From assembly GCA_013423325.1 (NCBI GenBank), contig BLJB01000266.1, positions 1-59,655 of the forward strand: DNA of 59,655 nt, given 5' to 3'. A program made the translations under genes and the position numbers. Of the stretch, positions 10,917-23,400 are shown piece by piece. The notes beneath the pieces were generated by a model, which worked only from the letters and a program-made list of their open reading frames with translations, was not told where the DNA came from and ran no database searches. This DNA is from Usnea hakonensis. Lineage: Eukaryota; Ascomycota; Lecanoromycetes; Lecanorales; Parmeliaceae. The first letter of the stretch is position 1. Every line of letters starts with the position of its first letter.

Positions 10917-13199
10917 CTTGACTAAGGGGCTTGGACGGTGGTCAGCTCCATTAAAGCATGACCTTGGACTGAGAATATTGGATTGGGGGAAAAAAGTGGG
11001 GGGATGGATTCAGCGCCGAGTTCTTGGGGGGCGTAGCTGCAGGCCGCTGACTGATGATGATCATCAGATTGAAAGAGAAAGTGAGAAGAAGAATTTTCCG
11101 TTGAAACCGGATCAAAGTCTTCAGTCGATCGAAATCCGATGGTATGGTTGCAGAGTACGACTGTGACGGTGTGTCGATTATGCAGCAAGTGACTCGTTGA
11201 GATTTCAGCCAAGCCATGGCTATCGGAGGAGTCCTTTTGGCTGCATAAGTATCATGTCTGTCTGATTCAGTGGCGGGCGACTTCTCCTGCAAAGTTCTTG
11301 GCGGACTTGGCGGACTTGGCGGACTCGGCGTTCTTGGCATCGGGGACCCAGTCCGAATTTTTTTCAATTTCTATCGTCTTATCTTGATCTAGATGTGCAC
11401 GTTCGCATTGGTATTGACAAATTCAATGTTCCGCTCGACCGTGAACTGTACTGCACTGCTTATTCAGCTTGGCTCCACTCACCCATCCTTCAAAACCTTG
11501 TCGGGATTATTCGCTGACAAAAAAATAACCGAAGAAAACCAAGAAAAGACCAAGAGAACCAAGAGAACCCAGAGACTTGGTACTTGTCTTGGACATCTTC
11601 ACCGCAATTTCGTTATTCTTCACATGTCATCCCTCAAGAAAGTCCGAATTAAATCGCCGAATTATCAAACATTTACCCTTTGGCATTGGGCATTTATGAC
11701 GTGGACTATCACGGGAAAGTGAAAGGAAGAGATGTGCATGGCGGCTGGCTGAGTCTGAGCGCTTTGGAACCCGGGAAACCGGATAGACCAGGGCAGATAT
11801 GCATGTATAAGGTATGAGCCAGGTACATGTGTTATACATTGCCGGGATGATGAATCTGCAGCCAAGCGGTCCTTAGTTCATGCAACCGAATACAACGGGA
11901 ACCACACTCGGGAGAGCTCCGGTCCGGAGGAAAACGTCGGTACTTGCAAATATCTGCAAGCCCCAAGGCTAATCCTAATACGTATGTTGTACCTCATATC
12001 TTAGAATGAAGATTTTAATCAGTTAAAATAACTTTTTAAACTTTTTTTTAACTCTTTCGACTTACCTTCCTTCCTCTGTCTCTTCTCCCCTGTCTGTATC
12101 AGTTTCAAGAAAATAGAGTTCAAAGGTACTCATCTGTTTCAGCTCAATATGAACATTGCCAACGGCGTGAACGACATGAAGTTCACAAACTTAGCCTACT
12201 CAAGACAAATATCAATAGAGTACAGGTCTGAATTGGATAACTGAGAAACGAACTTCCTTGTCCATCCCGAGAAGGTGGTATGATTCGAGCTAGGAATTTT
12301 TGCGCTGTTAACATCCCTGTCAAGGGGGCTGTGCTCTTGGCTCGATAGCAACTCATTTAATCATTGATCAGTTTGAGAGCATCAACAACTTCTCCATGCT
12401 CCTCCGGCATCAGCTCCACTAGTGATGGTGTGCATGCTTGCCGTTGGCTAAAAACTTTATACATTCCATTTCTCACAGAATGGCGTCCTCAAATGCGCTG
12501 AGATGCAGATTCATCAGATAAACCCCGATTTGGACTGTAATCTAATCCTCGGCACTTGAATGCGAGAAGCATGTGCTGGACATGCCTGAAGAAACTCCTT
12601 GTCAGCTAAAAGAAGAAACTACAAGTCGACCTGACTAGTGATTGTTCTAGCTCCACCGATGCGACCTTGTGGTCAACCGTGTCGTCACCTACTCTACAGG
12701 GTTGGCAACGATTTCTTCGACAGTTTTGCATACCCTTTCCCAAACGCCATACACCCTCTTTCCTCCGGCCAGTATTTTCTGTCGTCCGGACAGTATTTGC
12801 AAATACTCGCCGGACGAGGAGTGTTCAGACTTTGATCCTTAAGATCTTCACCTCGGCGCTTAATCTCCGCATCAATCTGCATATGACTCTTTTCGTCCGT
12901 GAAAGTTATCATGAATTGCTCGCCACATCTCCCGACTACCTGGATCATTCCAAACCAATGACAAGCCGACTTTATGGCATCATTATCCTCTCATACTCGA
13001 CCGAAGATGAGCGTCAACATTGCTTTCTGGAGCTTGTGCACGTCTAGAGCAACTCTTGTCATCTCCGACTTGGCAAGATGCTGTTCAACGTCAGCCCGCA
13101 TCCACCTGCTGCTTGGCAAGTAGTCTTATAGTTGCTTAAGAAGTATTGAAAATGTAAGCAATTACGCCACTCTATGCAGGATAAACCCGACCTAAAAGG
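10917..13199. other. Intergenic, no supported gene
   Basis: This stretch holds the promoter region of the minus-strand DUF1275 gene and the upstream region of the lyase-family gene. A short tandem GGCGGACTT-type repeat (about three to four copies) lies near 11299-11331, and an AAGA/CCAAGAGAA-rich tract near 11519-11573. A T-rich segment is at 12035-12060. Short open frames (for example 12667-13047) show no family and poor structure. A promoter element is listed separately at 13200. Confidence 0.5.
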
Positions 13200-13206
13200 T
13201 ATATAA
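13200..13206 (+). promoter_or_regulatory. TATA-box candidate
   Basis: TATATAA lies 98 bp upstream of the chosen ATG (13304). An alternative in-frame ATG at 13229 would start only 22 bp after this box, too close for a normal 5' leader. This is the reason for choosing 13304. Confidence 0.45.
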
Positions 13207-13303
13207 CTCGGACTGGATCCAGGCTCATTTGTCTTTCCACCTGAGCAGTTGTCCTCTTTCCCCTCCACGAACAGCATCAACACCTGCTACTGAGAATCAC
13301 CAA

Positions 13304-14664
13304 ATGTTTCTTGCATTGACACCCAATATGAATTCCAACGATAGCAGTAACCATGTCCCTGGATCAGGTGAACCTGTCACGTTAAACCTTGCAGTGGACT
13401 CTCTTTCCCTCCATTTTGGATCTGGGGACAAACTCGAGCCGGTAGCCAACCCTCTCAAGGCAGCGTATCTTACTCCGGTCGGCCACAACAAGGATTTACT
13501 CAACAAACCGACTCATATTGGCATCATACCCCCAGACAGCCCCCCCAAGACTCCCCTAGAAAGCGCACCATCTACTCAGGGGGAGGAACCCAACACCGAG
13601 ATTTTACCAGCTCTTGACGACGCCATTCATGAAACAGTGGCCACGACTATACCCACCGATATCTCCTCGCCAGCTACAAATCTCAAACGCCGTCTTCAAG
13701 ACACTAAGGATCTGATTGTCTGTCCAGGGGTCTATGATGGCTTCTCCGCTCGGATTGCTCTTGCTGTTGGCTGCGATGCAATGTACATGGTCAGTATCAT
13801 CCGCCCTGCATGTATATTCGAGATGTTCACATCATCCAGACGGGTGCCGGTACAACCGCCTCTCGCCTCGGCCAGCCCGATCTGGGACTTGCCCAGCTCA
13901 GTGACATGCGCGCACATGCCGACATGATCGCCAATCTTGATCCTTACGGGACACCGTTAATTGCGGACATGGATACAGGCTATGGTGGTATGTCCTTTCT
14001 AGCGCCACCATTCCCATTGTTTGCTAATATAATTGCAGGACCGAACACAATTACTTTGGCAGTCCAACAGTACATTCGCGCCAACGTCGCCGGTTTCCAC
14101 ATTGAAGACCAGGTGCTTACAAAGCGATGCGGTCATCTATCTGGAAAGAAAGTCGTCAGTCGGGACGTGTACCTTTCTCGCCTCCGCGCGGCAAAATCTG
14201 CGATTGACAAGGCACACTCGGACATTGTGCTCATTGCACGCACAGATGCACTTCAACAGCTTGGCTATGAAGAATGCGTCGCTCGACTGCACGCGGCGCG
14301 CGCCATTGGCGCCGACTGTGGTTTACTCGAGGGTTTCAAAACCAAGGAGCAGGCGGCGCAAGCCGTCAAAGAATTCGCGCCATGGCCTCTGCTTCTGAAC
14401 ATTGTCGAGAACGGGCACAGCCCCTTGATCACGGTCGACGAAGCGCGCGAAATGGGGTTCCGCATCATCATCTTCTCGTTTGCAGGATTGGCGCCTGCTT
14501 ACGGAGCCATCAAGGGAGCCTACGAAAAGTTGAAAGCCGAGGGCGTGACTGGCATCCAAGGAAGCGGCGTCACTCCCCGGGGCATCTTTGACGTTTGTGG
14601 TCTGGCCGGCTGCATGAAGGTTGATGAGGAGTCTGGAGGTGATGACTTTAAAGGTGGTGTCTAA
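13304..14664 (+). CDS. Isocitrate lyase/PEP mutase superfamily enzyme
   Basis: Predicted C-C or P-C bond lyase of the isocitrate lyase/phosphoenolpyruvate mutase superfamily (methylisocitrate-lyase-like or oxaloacetate-hydrolase-like); the exact substrate cannot be read from sequence. Three exons: 13304-13789, 13840-13987 and 14039-14664, with introns of 50 and 51 bp. The domain begins near VCPGVYDGFSARIA. It continues with GAGTTASRLGQPD, the metal-binding ADMDTGYGG (split by the second intron), FHIEDQ, the catalytic-loop signature KRCGHLSGKKVV, IARTDALQQLGYEE, and the distal EMGFRIIIFSFAGLAP. Core residues look intact. The product is 419 residues; the family core is about 280-300, and the excess is an N-terminal extension of about 135 residues rich in Pro, Ser and Thr, possibly disordered or a targeting region. 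An ATG at 13328 is also possible. The gene stands alone. Confidence 0.88.
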
Positions 14665-17600
14665 GCGGGATTTCATGTACATTCTTGTCTGGGAAAATGG
14701 GCTTTCGTGTGGGATAAACTAGGTATGTCTCCAGGAGAAATTGGTATCTTGGATGTGGAGGCTTTTCAGCTTGTTGGACTGTGTCACAATGCGGGAATAT
14801 TACTTGTTCATAGATATAGAGATTTCTTACCCTGAACACCTCCAAATTGGCATGGCTATTATGTTACCACAGATCTGCAATAGCAACCTTGCTTGAAAAT
14901 AGCCCCTCATACGTGCTTTAGTTCTCCACGTATCTAAACACTGACTGTTCAAATAGTGGTTCCTGGAATGATTGCGATTCGTGCGCCTACTGCGTAGTCA
15001 CGTGAGATTATCGGAATTCTACGAATATCGCTATTGGAAGTTTTTGCGCAGTATTCGAATCGGGTCAGATATAAGGCTAGCAGCCTAGCAGCCCACTAGC
15101 TATAGGATTATTAGGGTTACCTTAGGCTTTGCGGACCCCGGAGGTCAAGTCCATTGTATCTAGGTAAGTAAGGTACCTTGGGAGTACTTACTGAAACTGA
15201 TTGTTGTAGTGCAGTCGGCCACATGCCTCGGCCGAAAGCCTCGGTCGAAAATCTCGGCCGAACTCTCCTTGGCTATCAACTGGCTTTTCAGTAGCAGCGT
15301 ATGAAAAGAAAGAGAAAAAGCCGTTGAACCAAGTCATGAGGTCAACTTACATCAAATATAAGACCTTCGTAAGTCGTAACTCGTAACCCAGGATTCTTGT
15401 TAGCGGCTTGGTGCATGAAGGTCAGAGCGATTTGCATCCTTCTACTCTACTAGAGCTATGAATCTGCATGGAAAACGAAGCAATACACAGGGATGAAAAG
15501 TAGCGGTGACAAGGTGGCATCTCACTAAAACAACACCGATCAGCCTCGCATTATCATCGTGCTTGGCGGATGATGCGATTGACAGCTGGCCGATCATTTG
15601 ACCACGAAGGCAGTGAGAAAATAGAAGAGCAATAAAAACAATCCCACCGATAGTATCAGCGTCATTATACCTTGAAACTAATATCATCTTGAGAACCTCT
15701 TTGAACGGAGCAAGCATTTAGTTGCAGGGTTGGAGCAGCGCCTTCTTACAGGTCTGCCTTGGCGATGCAGAGATGATTGTAAAAACTTTTGAGGATGTTT
15801 CATGGCGCTGAGGAGTTGAACCTACTGGATAGTCACGGTTAGAATTCTTTTTCCTTATTGGACTATGATGCAGAAGCCTAGCCGAGAAGAGAAGCTGTTC
15901 TGTGATTGACTAGCCCCAAGTACTCAGGATACTTTGAGTTTAGTATACCTTAGCTTCCTTTGCTTGGTAGGTCTAGCCTGCGTTGCAGAGCTCCATACTC
16001 TGTGGGCTACGATCGTAATTCAAGGCAGCACCTTTCTCTTTCTTCTCGTCATGTTTGATGTGTAATAATGATTTTCTCGCGCAGGGACTATCGGTGAGGC
16101 GGTCAGATCTGGCCGCCAGAAACTGCACGCACCTTAGATGATGAATTCTAGTAAGCTCGTGAGCAAGTCTTAACTTGCAAAGTGTTTGTTGGTACTCATA
16201 CACCCGCGACCTAGGTTGAGAACAAAGTAATATATAAATCGTGCATGATACGCTACGACTCTAAGGAATGAAGCTTGACTTGTAGATCGCACGAGGTCTT
16301 CGAAATGGAGATTAAGACACACTCTGTGCGCTGAACCGCACATCTGGAATCAGTCTTTGCAAAGATTGCTCTCTTGGTACCATATCTGGTCAAAATAGAC
16401 TCTCTGAGGACTTCAACGCCAATTCTTTCGGCCGGTGAATACGTATAACAGCCATGATATCCACTCCTGGGTCCACCAAGCTTTGAAAGGGTCAAGATGG
16501 AATGCATTAACCAGAGAAAAGTATCATTTGTCATTAGTCGTTCCTATTCCTTCTTTCCAACATCGTTCGCATAGTCGAACACGCACCAAAGCACACCTAA
16601 TTGTGTGGGACTGAGACCCTTCGCCGATTCAATATTATTCCGTACGACATGACAGTCGAATTGCTAAGGCATCTACCAGAAAAAAAAGGTTATTATATCA
16701 AGATGTTGATGCGCTTGAACTCGCTACTACTTCTGCAATATTCAAGCTCTTAGTAACGTCATACATACGTCTAAAGTCTATACACTCCTCGACTGTTGCG
16801 AAGTCGTCATATCGAGACCGATGCTACCTCTTATTTCTAAAAAGTACGGGCTAAGCTCAGAAAGTTCTTACACGCCTGAACCAGCCAATTCTGGTAGTCA
16901 GAGGAACTGGAAGACTCGACACCACAACGTCGGCGCTACACAAATCAAACGATAACGATCTAGCTGTCCAAACTGCGACAGCGTCTCTTGTTGATGATCG
17001 GCTACGCCATACCAGACCGAAAAATTGCATTTGTCCACCTTGAAGGTTGGAAAAGTCGCCACATTGGTGTCTCGGTCAGGCGGACCTTCTCCAATGAGGT
17101 ACACGCAGATGAGGACGACACACGGTATTGCAGATAGTAGTATCTTTGCTGCTACAAAAGTTGTCCCGATATCTCTTCTGTCGGGCTCGGTACTTGCTGG
17201 CGCAGGTCAAACTTAGAAACTTGTCGTCGATTCGCTAGTGCCGTCACTGTACGCCTGGATTGCGGCTCAAGGTTTTGATTACTCAACCAGGCGATTAAAC
17301 CATGTGTCGATTATTAATCCTGACTTTCAGCCCTTGGTACCGTGTATGTACCGAGCACATGTTCCTGGGATTGAGAAAGCTTATTGACAGCGCACAGACC
17401 ACTAAAAAGAGGTCTGTAGCCCGGCTCCCACGGCAATGAAAGACACGAAACTTTCTCACCTTATCGCCCGAGCAGAACCGAGGAGGCGCTGTTTCGACGG
17501 TTACTGTGAGGGTTACGGTAGCGACGTCATTGACTGATCTTGCTGCTGATGAGCCTCTTGCTCGGAACAGAGGGGTCGAAATTTTCAGCGAGCCCTCCAA

Positions 17601-19699
17601 AAGCTCATTCTCCGAACCCTCGGTGTAGGTAGACGGCCGTAGAGATTGAGCCCTAGCTGTGACTACTGCTCTTGTGCCTGGAATATACACGAGGCCGAGC
17701 ATAGACCTCGACTGGCTTGCCTTGACCTACCTCACGCTGGTGAGTTAAAGGGGGAGCATATGACTCCACAAGCTGTCACAAGGGTCTTATTTTCCCAAAA
17801 TATTGCGGTGTCTACAAGCCGCACTATCAGTAAATAAAAAGAGGAAGTTTTTGACTGCCTGAGGCCGCTGCCTACCGACCTTTTCCACTACTCGATTTTG
17901 GCTTTGATCATATTATGCTGCAATATTGTACCTTGATAAATTGACTGATTACCACGCAGCTCTACAGCCACATGTTCCTCTAATTGCTAGCACGATCATC
18001 AGGCTACAGGCTCGCCATTCAACTCAAGCAACCGTGAGAGTGTCCCATAAGACTCGAGCGCTTTCAGATGCAAATCCATCATTTGGAAAATTTCGGCTCC
18101 AGGCATCACACTACCCTGATGGGCTTTCCAAAGACTTTGTAGCTCTCAAGCACAATATCACGAATGGTGATAGGATTGCACAGCTCAGTAGTGTGGATCT
18201 GAGCGGTTATGGTACCGGGAGGTAGCTAATTAGCCCTGAGCTCTCCAGAATATAAGAACTGTATGTATAGCCTGTCAATTTTGGAACCATCACTGTCGAA
18301 CCATAACCTTGAATCAGCGCCCAGCTCATTTTCCGAAAACGCATCACTAGACCTCCTTTGATCCAACGGGAAGCCAACCGTTTTATGCTCCACAATGGTC
18401 TTCTCCGACGACACAGTTCTTCAGCTTCGTAATTAGTATGTTGTCGACGAATTTCCCGAACCAAAGCGGCAGTCTTGATGTTCGGCACTTTGACTAGAAC
18501 CAGAGTTGATGCCTGTTGCAGATCTGGCTTTTCAGGCAATGATCTGTTTGTATATTTGCAACACTACGCTAGTATTGGAGTATGAAATTAGTTTCAGCAC
18601 GAAGAGACTACTAGGACTATTGTCATAGGTTGTATTACTGTCAAGCACGAAATTTCACCTTGCAAGTTGCTGAAATGCCATAGCGAGATGACGATGGCAT
18701 GAAATGCAACGCAATGGCCGTGTATACAGTCTACAACAAGACTCTAGGCCACAGACGAGAGATCTATAGTAGGCGTTACCCAAAATCCACTGTTTTCGCG
18801 TTTCACTGCGTCCCAAAACAACATTCCGTCAGACAAACAAAAGTGTCGACCTTGCATCGTTTCCCGAGCTCTTTAAATCTCATCACCATGTACACTAACA
18901 AAATATTAACAGATCATCAATTAAAAACCGCCATCATCTCGACTAGTTCCCAGTACTACCTCACTTATCCTTGTTTACATCGTGATATATCTACCAGATT
19001 AATAGAATGACCAACCGAAACCCACATTTACATTGGACCAGAGGGTACATGAAAGAGTCTGCTTGGCGGTGTGAGCTTGACCAGAGTGTCATCAGACCCT
19101 TGACAGTACATCGCCTCGTCTCACAGCTCCCCATCGCCGTTGATGATAACCTTCTAAGCTCGGTTTCTTGCAGAAGGGGGCTTCAACAAATTGTACCAGA
19201 ATTTCCTACACGGGACATCCCAACATTGACTCATTCCAATTGGCTCTGCGAACAGATTCATACTACAAGATTGAGAAGATTGCTACTATCGCTGACTTGC
19301 GTGCGAATAGTTCAACTCCAGTACCTGAGATGATCGCATGGACTTAATTTGTGAGAACAAGTTTGGCTGTAAACACGGATGGCCAAGAATGAACGTGTGT
19401 TCTGTGATGATGGGTGAACAATGCTTTAGGAGCGCAAATTCGGTCTGACAGAGACAGTCGCCCGATTGCACAAGCACCTGCGAGACCGCGAATTCGACCG
19501 TATCTGAGCACTCTATTTCGAATCGGCTGTCAAGCGAGCAGTATGAAACCTTGAAGGTACATACAATGACCAAAATTATCCCTTGCGATTAATGCCCCGA
19601 AAAGTCCGCTCGCCGTCAAGAGCACCATCTGTCTAGCTCAGACTTGACAAAGCCAACTAAGTCTCTTGAAGCGAATCAGAACCGTCGAGCATCGTTAGT
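14665..19699. other. Gene desert, left part
   Basis: About 5 kb with no intact gene. Scattered minus-strand frames look protein-like: 17702-17295 (Ser/Thr-rich, then a hydrophobic segment DLFLVVCALSISFL) and 18539-18207, with a shifted frame at 18414-18226. None has a recognised domain, and neighbours do not join with credible splice sites. AGGTAC/GTACCT words cluster near 15160-15190. These may be remnants of inactivated genes. I can support no feature. Confidence 0.4.
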
Positions 19700-20400
19700 A
19701 GAACGAAATATTGCATTGGCCAAGTGTTCGATTCACTTTTATATGTGGCTAACAGGCTGTGTCTGCGCGGTAATCGAGGACCATACCTTTGTTCTCTCGA
19801 ACGGCTTATGCAGAGATCCAAGCTCAGCTCGAGTGGATTTAGATGGGTGCTGTCCAGGAAGATGATGATCAAGAGAGTAAATTTGGAGAAGAATTTTAAT
19901 AATGAAACCTCAATGCTATAAGTTCCTCGCGAACCTGTACACAATCTTTGGGTATGAAGGCAAGAAGAATGGCCTATATCTCTCCCCAATGACGTTCTGA
20001 TTGCGGCAAACATCCTCGTGGACCCCAAGACCTATGAAATACACGACGTCATAGTCTAAAAAATAATCAACGTAGCCCTAGCATGGAAAAAGACCGTATA
20101 GTCCACCAAAGACCTACAATATATGGAGCCCCAAAACAAAGGGGAACCCTCAATTCCGTCCTACGAACACGAGAGCGACATTTCTGTTTACATCCGAAAT
20201 CGATTGGAATACTAATATATTCAACGTCACTCTAACGACATTATGAAACGGCTGACTGGACACGGAACAGCCACGCAGAAAGCATTGAAGACAAAGGCAA
20301 AGCGTGATGGGAATTATCTGATTCCCGAGCTCACTAGGACGTGGAATTGGGTTACTCAGTGGCTGAACACGTCAAAAGAGCGGGTATGAGCAAGAACCGA
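19700..20400 (+). pseudogene. APH-like phosphotransferase (kinase-like) gene, decayed
   Basis: The fungal aminoglycoside-phosphotransferase-like family is large and kinase-like; most substrates are unknown. In family order the plus strand shows RGNRGPYLCSLERLMQ near 19770, AEIQAQLEWI in a shifted frame near 19815, YEGKKNGLYLSP near 19950, and then, after another frame change, PNDVLIAANILVDPKTYEI. The last matches the H-x-D-xxxx-NILVD catalytic loop, with the HxD residues already lost. It continues with DVIV-stop-KIINVALAWKKTV-stop (expected DW and EYP at the two stops), LQYMEPQNKGEP and IPSYEHESDISVY. The C-terminal tail is visible as ALKTKAKRDGNYLIPELT and TWNWVTQWL up to about 20370. Several stops and at least two frame changes make it non-functional. 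No upstream N-lobe is clear. Confidence 0.55.
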
Positions 20401-23400
20401 GCTGGTCGGGCAAAGGAGGTGGTGGCGGAGAATGAGAGCGACTCTGAGAGCGATATTGAGACCTGAGAGGCCGTTGGCTGGAGTGAGGGAGTAAGTGGAA
20501 GATAGAGTAGCTGTGTGAAGCCCAGACAAGAAATCACGTATGTAGTCAGATCATTCACAATCGTTCATACACCTCTGCTGAAAGCTGAGGACGATACTCT
20601 TTCTCGCATAGTAGCATCGATACAAGACCAGATCCAAAACAGCCTTGGTAGTGTACACTATTCGATGACCATGCGAGAAAAAAGGATCTTATCCTCTCAC
20701 AGAAGTGCGAGGCTTGCACACATTGTGTAGCCATGTGTAAGTTTCGGGGATAGCTGATTGAGCTCGCAGCAGATTATCATGTAACATGGTTGGAGTAGTA
20801 CAACCAGCTTTGGCGCCAGGGTTCTTCAGCGTGGCATCTTCAGGAAAGAACGGGCACAGTTGCTCGTTGCCCATACTCGTTGTTTCGGTAATGTCCAACC
20901 ATGAGACGATAGATAGTGGTGTGATAAGAATTTTCGCATTAAGAAGCTCACATCGCCGAGTTTACGACTTGGCTCTTCGGCGATACAGTTTTCGATGTCT
21001 TTGAATGTAGCTCTTTCTGTTCATCCTACAGAGATATCTACCCTTGTCAATCGACACAGGTCATGGACGGAGGTATTAGAAGAGATAAGAGCGGTGAGTC
21101 TAGTGCTGAATGGGAGAGCAGATGCTGACTCTATGGGCTCTTGACGAGGAGCTTTCGTCTCTATGTATGCTTCAACTACCTAAGCTCAGAGCATAGTAGA
21201 CAGAGTCTCAAGAGTGTTGGAACAGTATGGAAGCATACGTACGAGTATCATCGGAATGATAGGTAGTCTGTAGGTGTCACGAAGTCAAGAGTCTATGGAG
21301 AACAGGGACCTGAAGAAGCTTTCATAAAGTAAGATGGTATAAAGACGAGATAGGGGAGTAGCCTGGAAATGAGGGACGCGATGTATACGCCTACGAAACA
21401 ATATTTGCTTAGCCAAAGGAGTGAAGCTAGTCAAAGAGCTGGACCCCGCTCAATTGGGTTTCTGATCAGAGCTTTCTGTACGACTCCTTACATCGTCATA
21501 CCTCGCTGCAAGAGATCACGCGCACTTGCGCGCGCTCGATATTCGAGCGTCACCTTTATAAGAGGCTCTTGAGAAAGAATAGCAGTGAAAGCAATTCACT
21601 TATGCAAATCGGACGAATACAATCAAATCGACCAGCCATCTGAGATTCGAGGATGAGGAGATTAGCCAGACACGGTCGTTGGAGCTTGACAATTTGGTGT
21701 TTGGGCTGCCCGCTCTATCAGGTCGCTATTCAAGTGTCACTGCGTATGTTCTGGAAATAGCTGAGTGTCGACGACCAGGCGATCGTCTAACCACTTCCAT
21801 ACGCCGAGCTCAGAGACAGATAAGATAGTATTCCGCATTTTGGTCTTATCAGAACGCTATATATACAACCGGCGGCTTCGCGCGAGACTTCCTCAGCCAT
21901 TCTCCAAATTCTGTACCATAGATCGATCGAATGCACTATATAGTATTGTCCCTTCATTCGACAGATCCTCGAAATTCGGTTCAAATAGAGAAAGGCAAGA
22001 ATTTTGTTGAACAAAGTTGGGCTTCAGCAGAAAGCTCGACAAGACGAGAGGAGCATATGCTTTGAGGCTGAAGACACTGTCTTGTAAGGGAAGCTTGCTT
22101 GATCAGAATATGGCAATACGAAGTCAGCTTCCCACAGAATAGGTTGGCTGATCTGCTGCGTACAGCATTGTAGACCCGGAAAAACATTTCACCGCTCCTT
22201 TTTAGCGGATCAAAGATCGGGCAAGTCAGACTCGAATTCCAAAATCAGTTCTGGACTGGCGAAGATGAAGAATTTGTCTCCAATCAATACAGTCGAGAAA
22301 GAAGAGTCTCGAACCATTCCGTAGCGCCATCGATTGTACTGGTAGGCAGTCAAGCCGGCCACACCGAAATGACGCCCTAATTTGACCAAGATCCTTGCGA
22401 TGGAGACTGGAGGTGCCGTTCTCCTAGAATGCAGGATCGCTGAGTACATTTGACATCCCATCAGCTTGACAGAATATTTGACTTACCATTATCTCTAGAG
22501 ATCACCAATGATCATCACCGACTCCGTCCTCTTCCTCCCTCGCCTTCAAACTTCTCCCTTTGGTCCTTTCTCGACTACAGAGGCGCACGAGGACACGTCT
22601 GTAGGAGACCATTGTTAGCTTTGATGGTTGGGTACAGCACCGGACGCCGAAAGAGCATACGGCGGAGCGAAGAGCAAGGAATGGGGTCCCGCTCATACCA
22701 GGGCCATATATCTAGGCATGCTGCCTAATACCGAATCCGTGTTGCTGTAAGCAATCAAAGTGCTACGGATGTTTATGTTGGCCGTGGAAAAACACTAGCG
22801 GTCACGGCATGCTAAGACGAGACACCGACGGACGCGGAAAGACGTTACGGTCGCGAAATCTCAGTGGGCCACTGTACATGAAGATATCATTGGAATCTAC
22901 CAGAGGCTTGGTTGATGTGAGGCAGGATGAGAGCATCTAGAGAGCTGCAGAAGCGAAGAGTATTGCCGCTTCATGAGGGAGATACATGCTACATCTTCGA
23001 GCAGCCCCAAGGTGCTAAGCAATGCCAACTGTACATAGTCGACGTCACTCCCCGTCTCTCATTAGGTTTCATCTTAACAGAGTTGATGACGTTGATCTCT
23101 ACTTTAAGCATTGTTGTACCCTACGTAGCGTCACAAATAGAGAGAAGATTGAAACCATGTGCATGGACCCACAGCATCCCTCAACAAGTGAGCGCTTCAA
23201 GCGATTACACTTTGCAAGCAGAGCCGACCAGCCCATAGAAACCAGGGCTGAGCTCGCAGCGACATGGCAGTGCTTTTCATCGATAGCCCCGTCCTCTCTT
23301 CGAAGTCTTACCATCTCTCGTGAGTCACCTACAGCCATATCTCTATCTCACCTCATCTGGCTCCGGGCTACTTTGTGCATTGATGATGTTACGAGACTCG

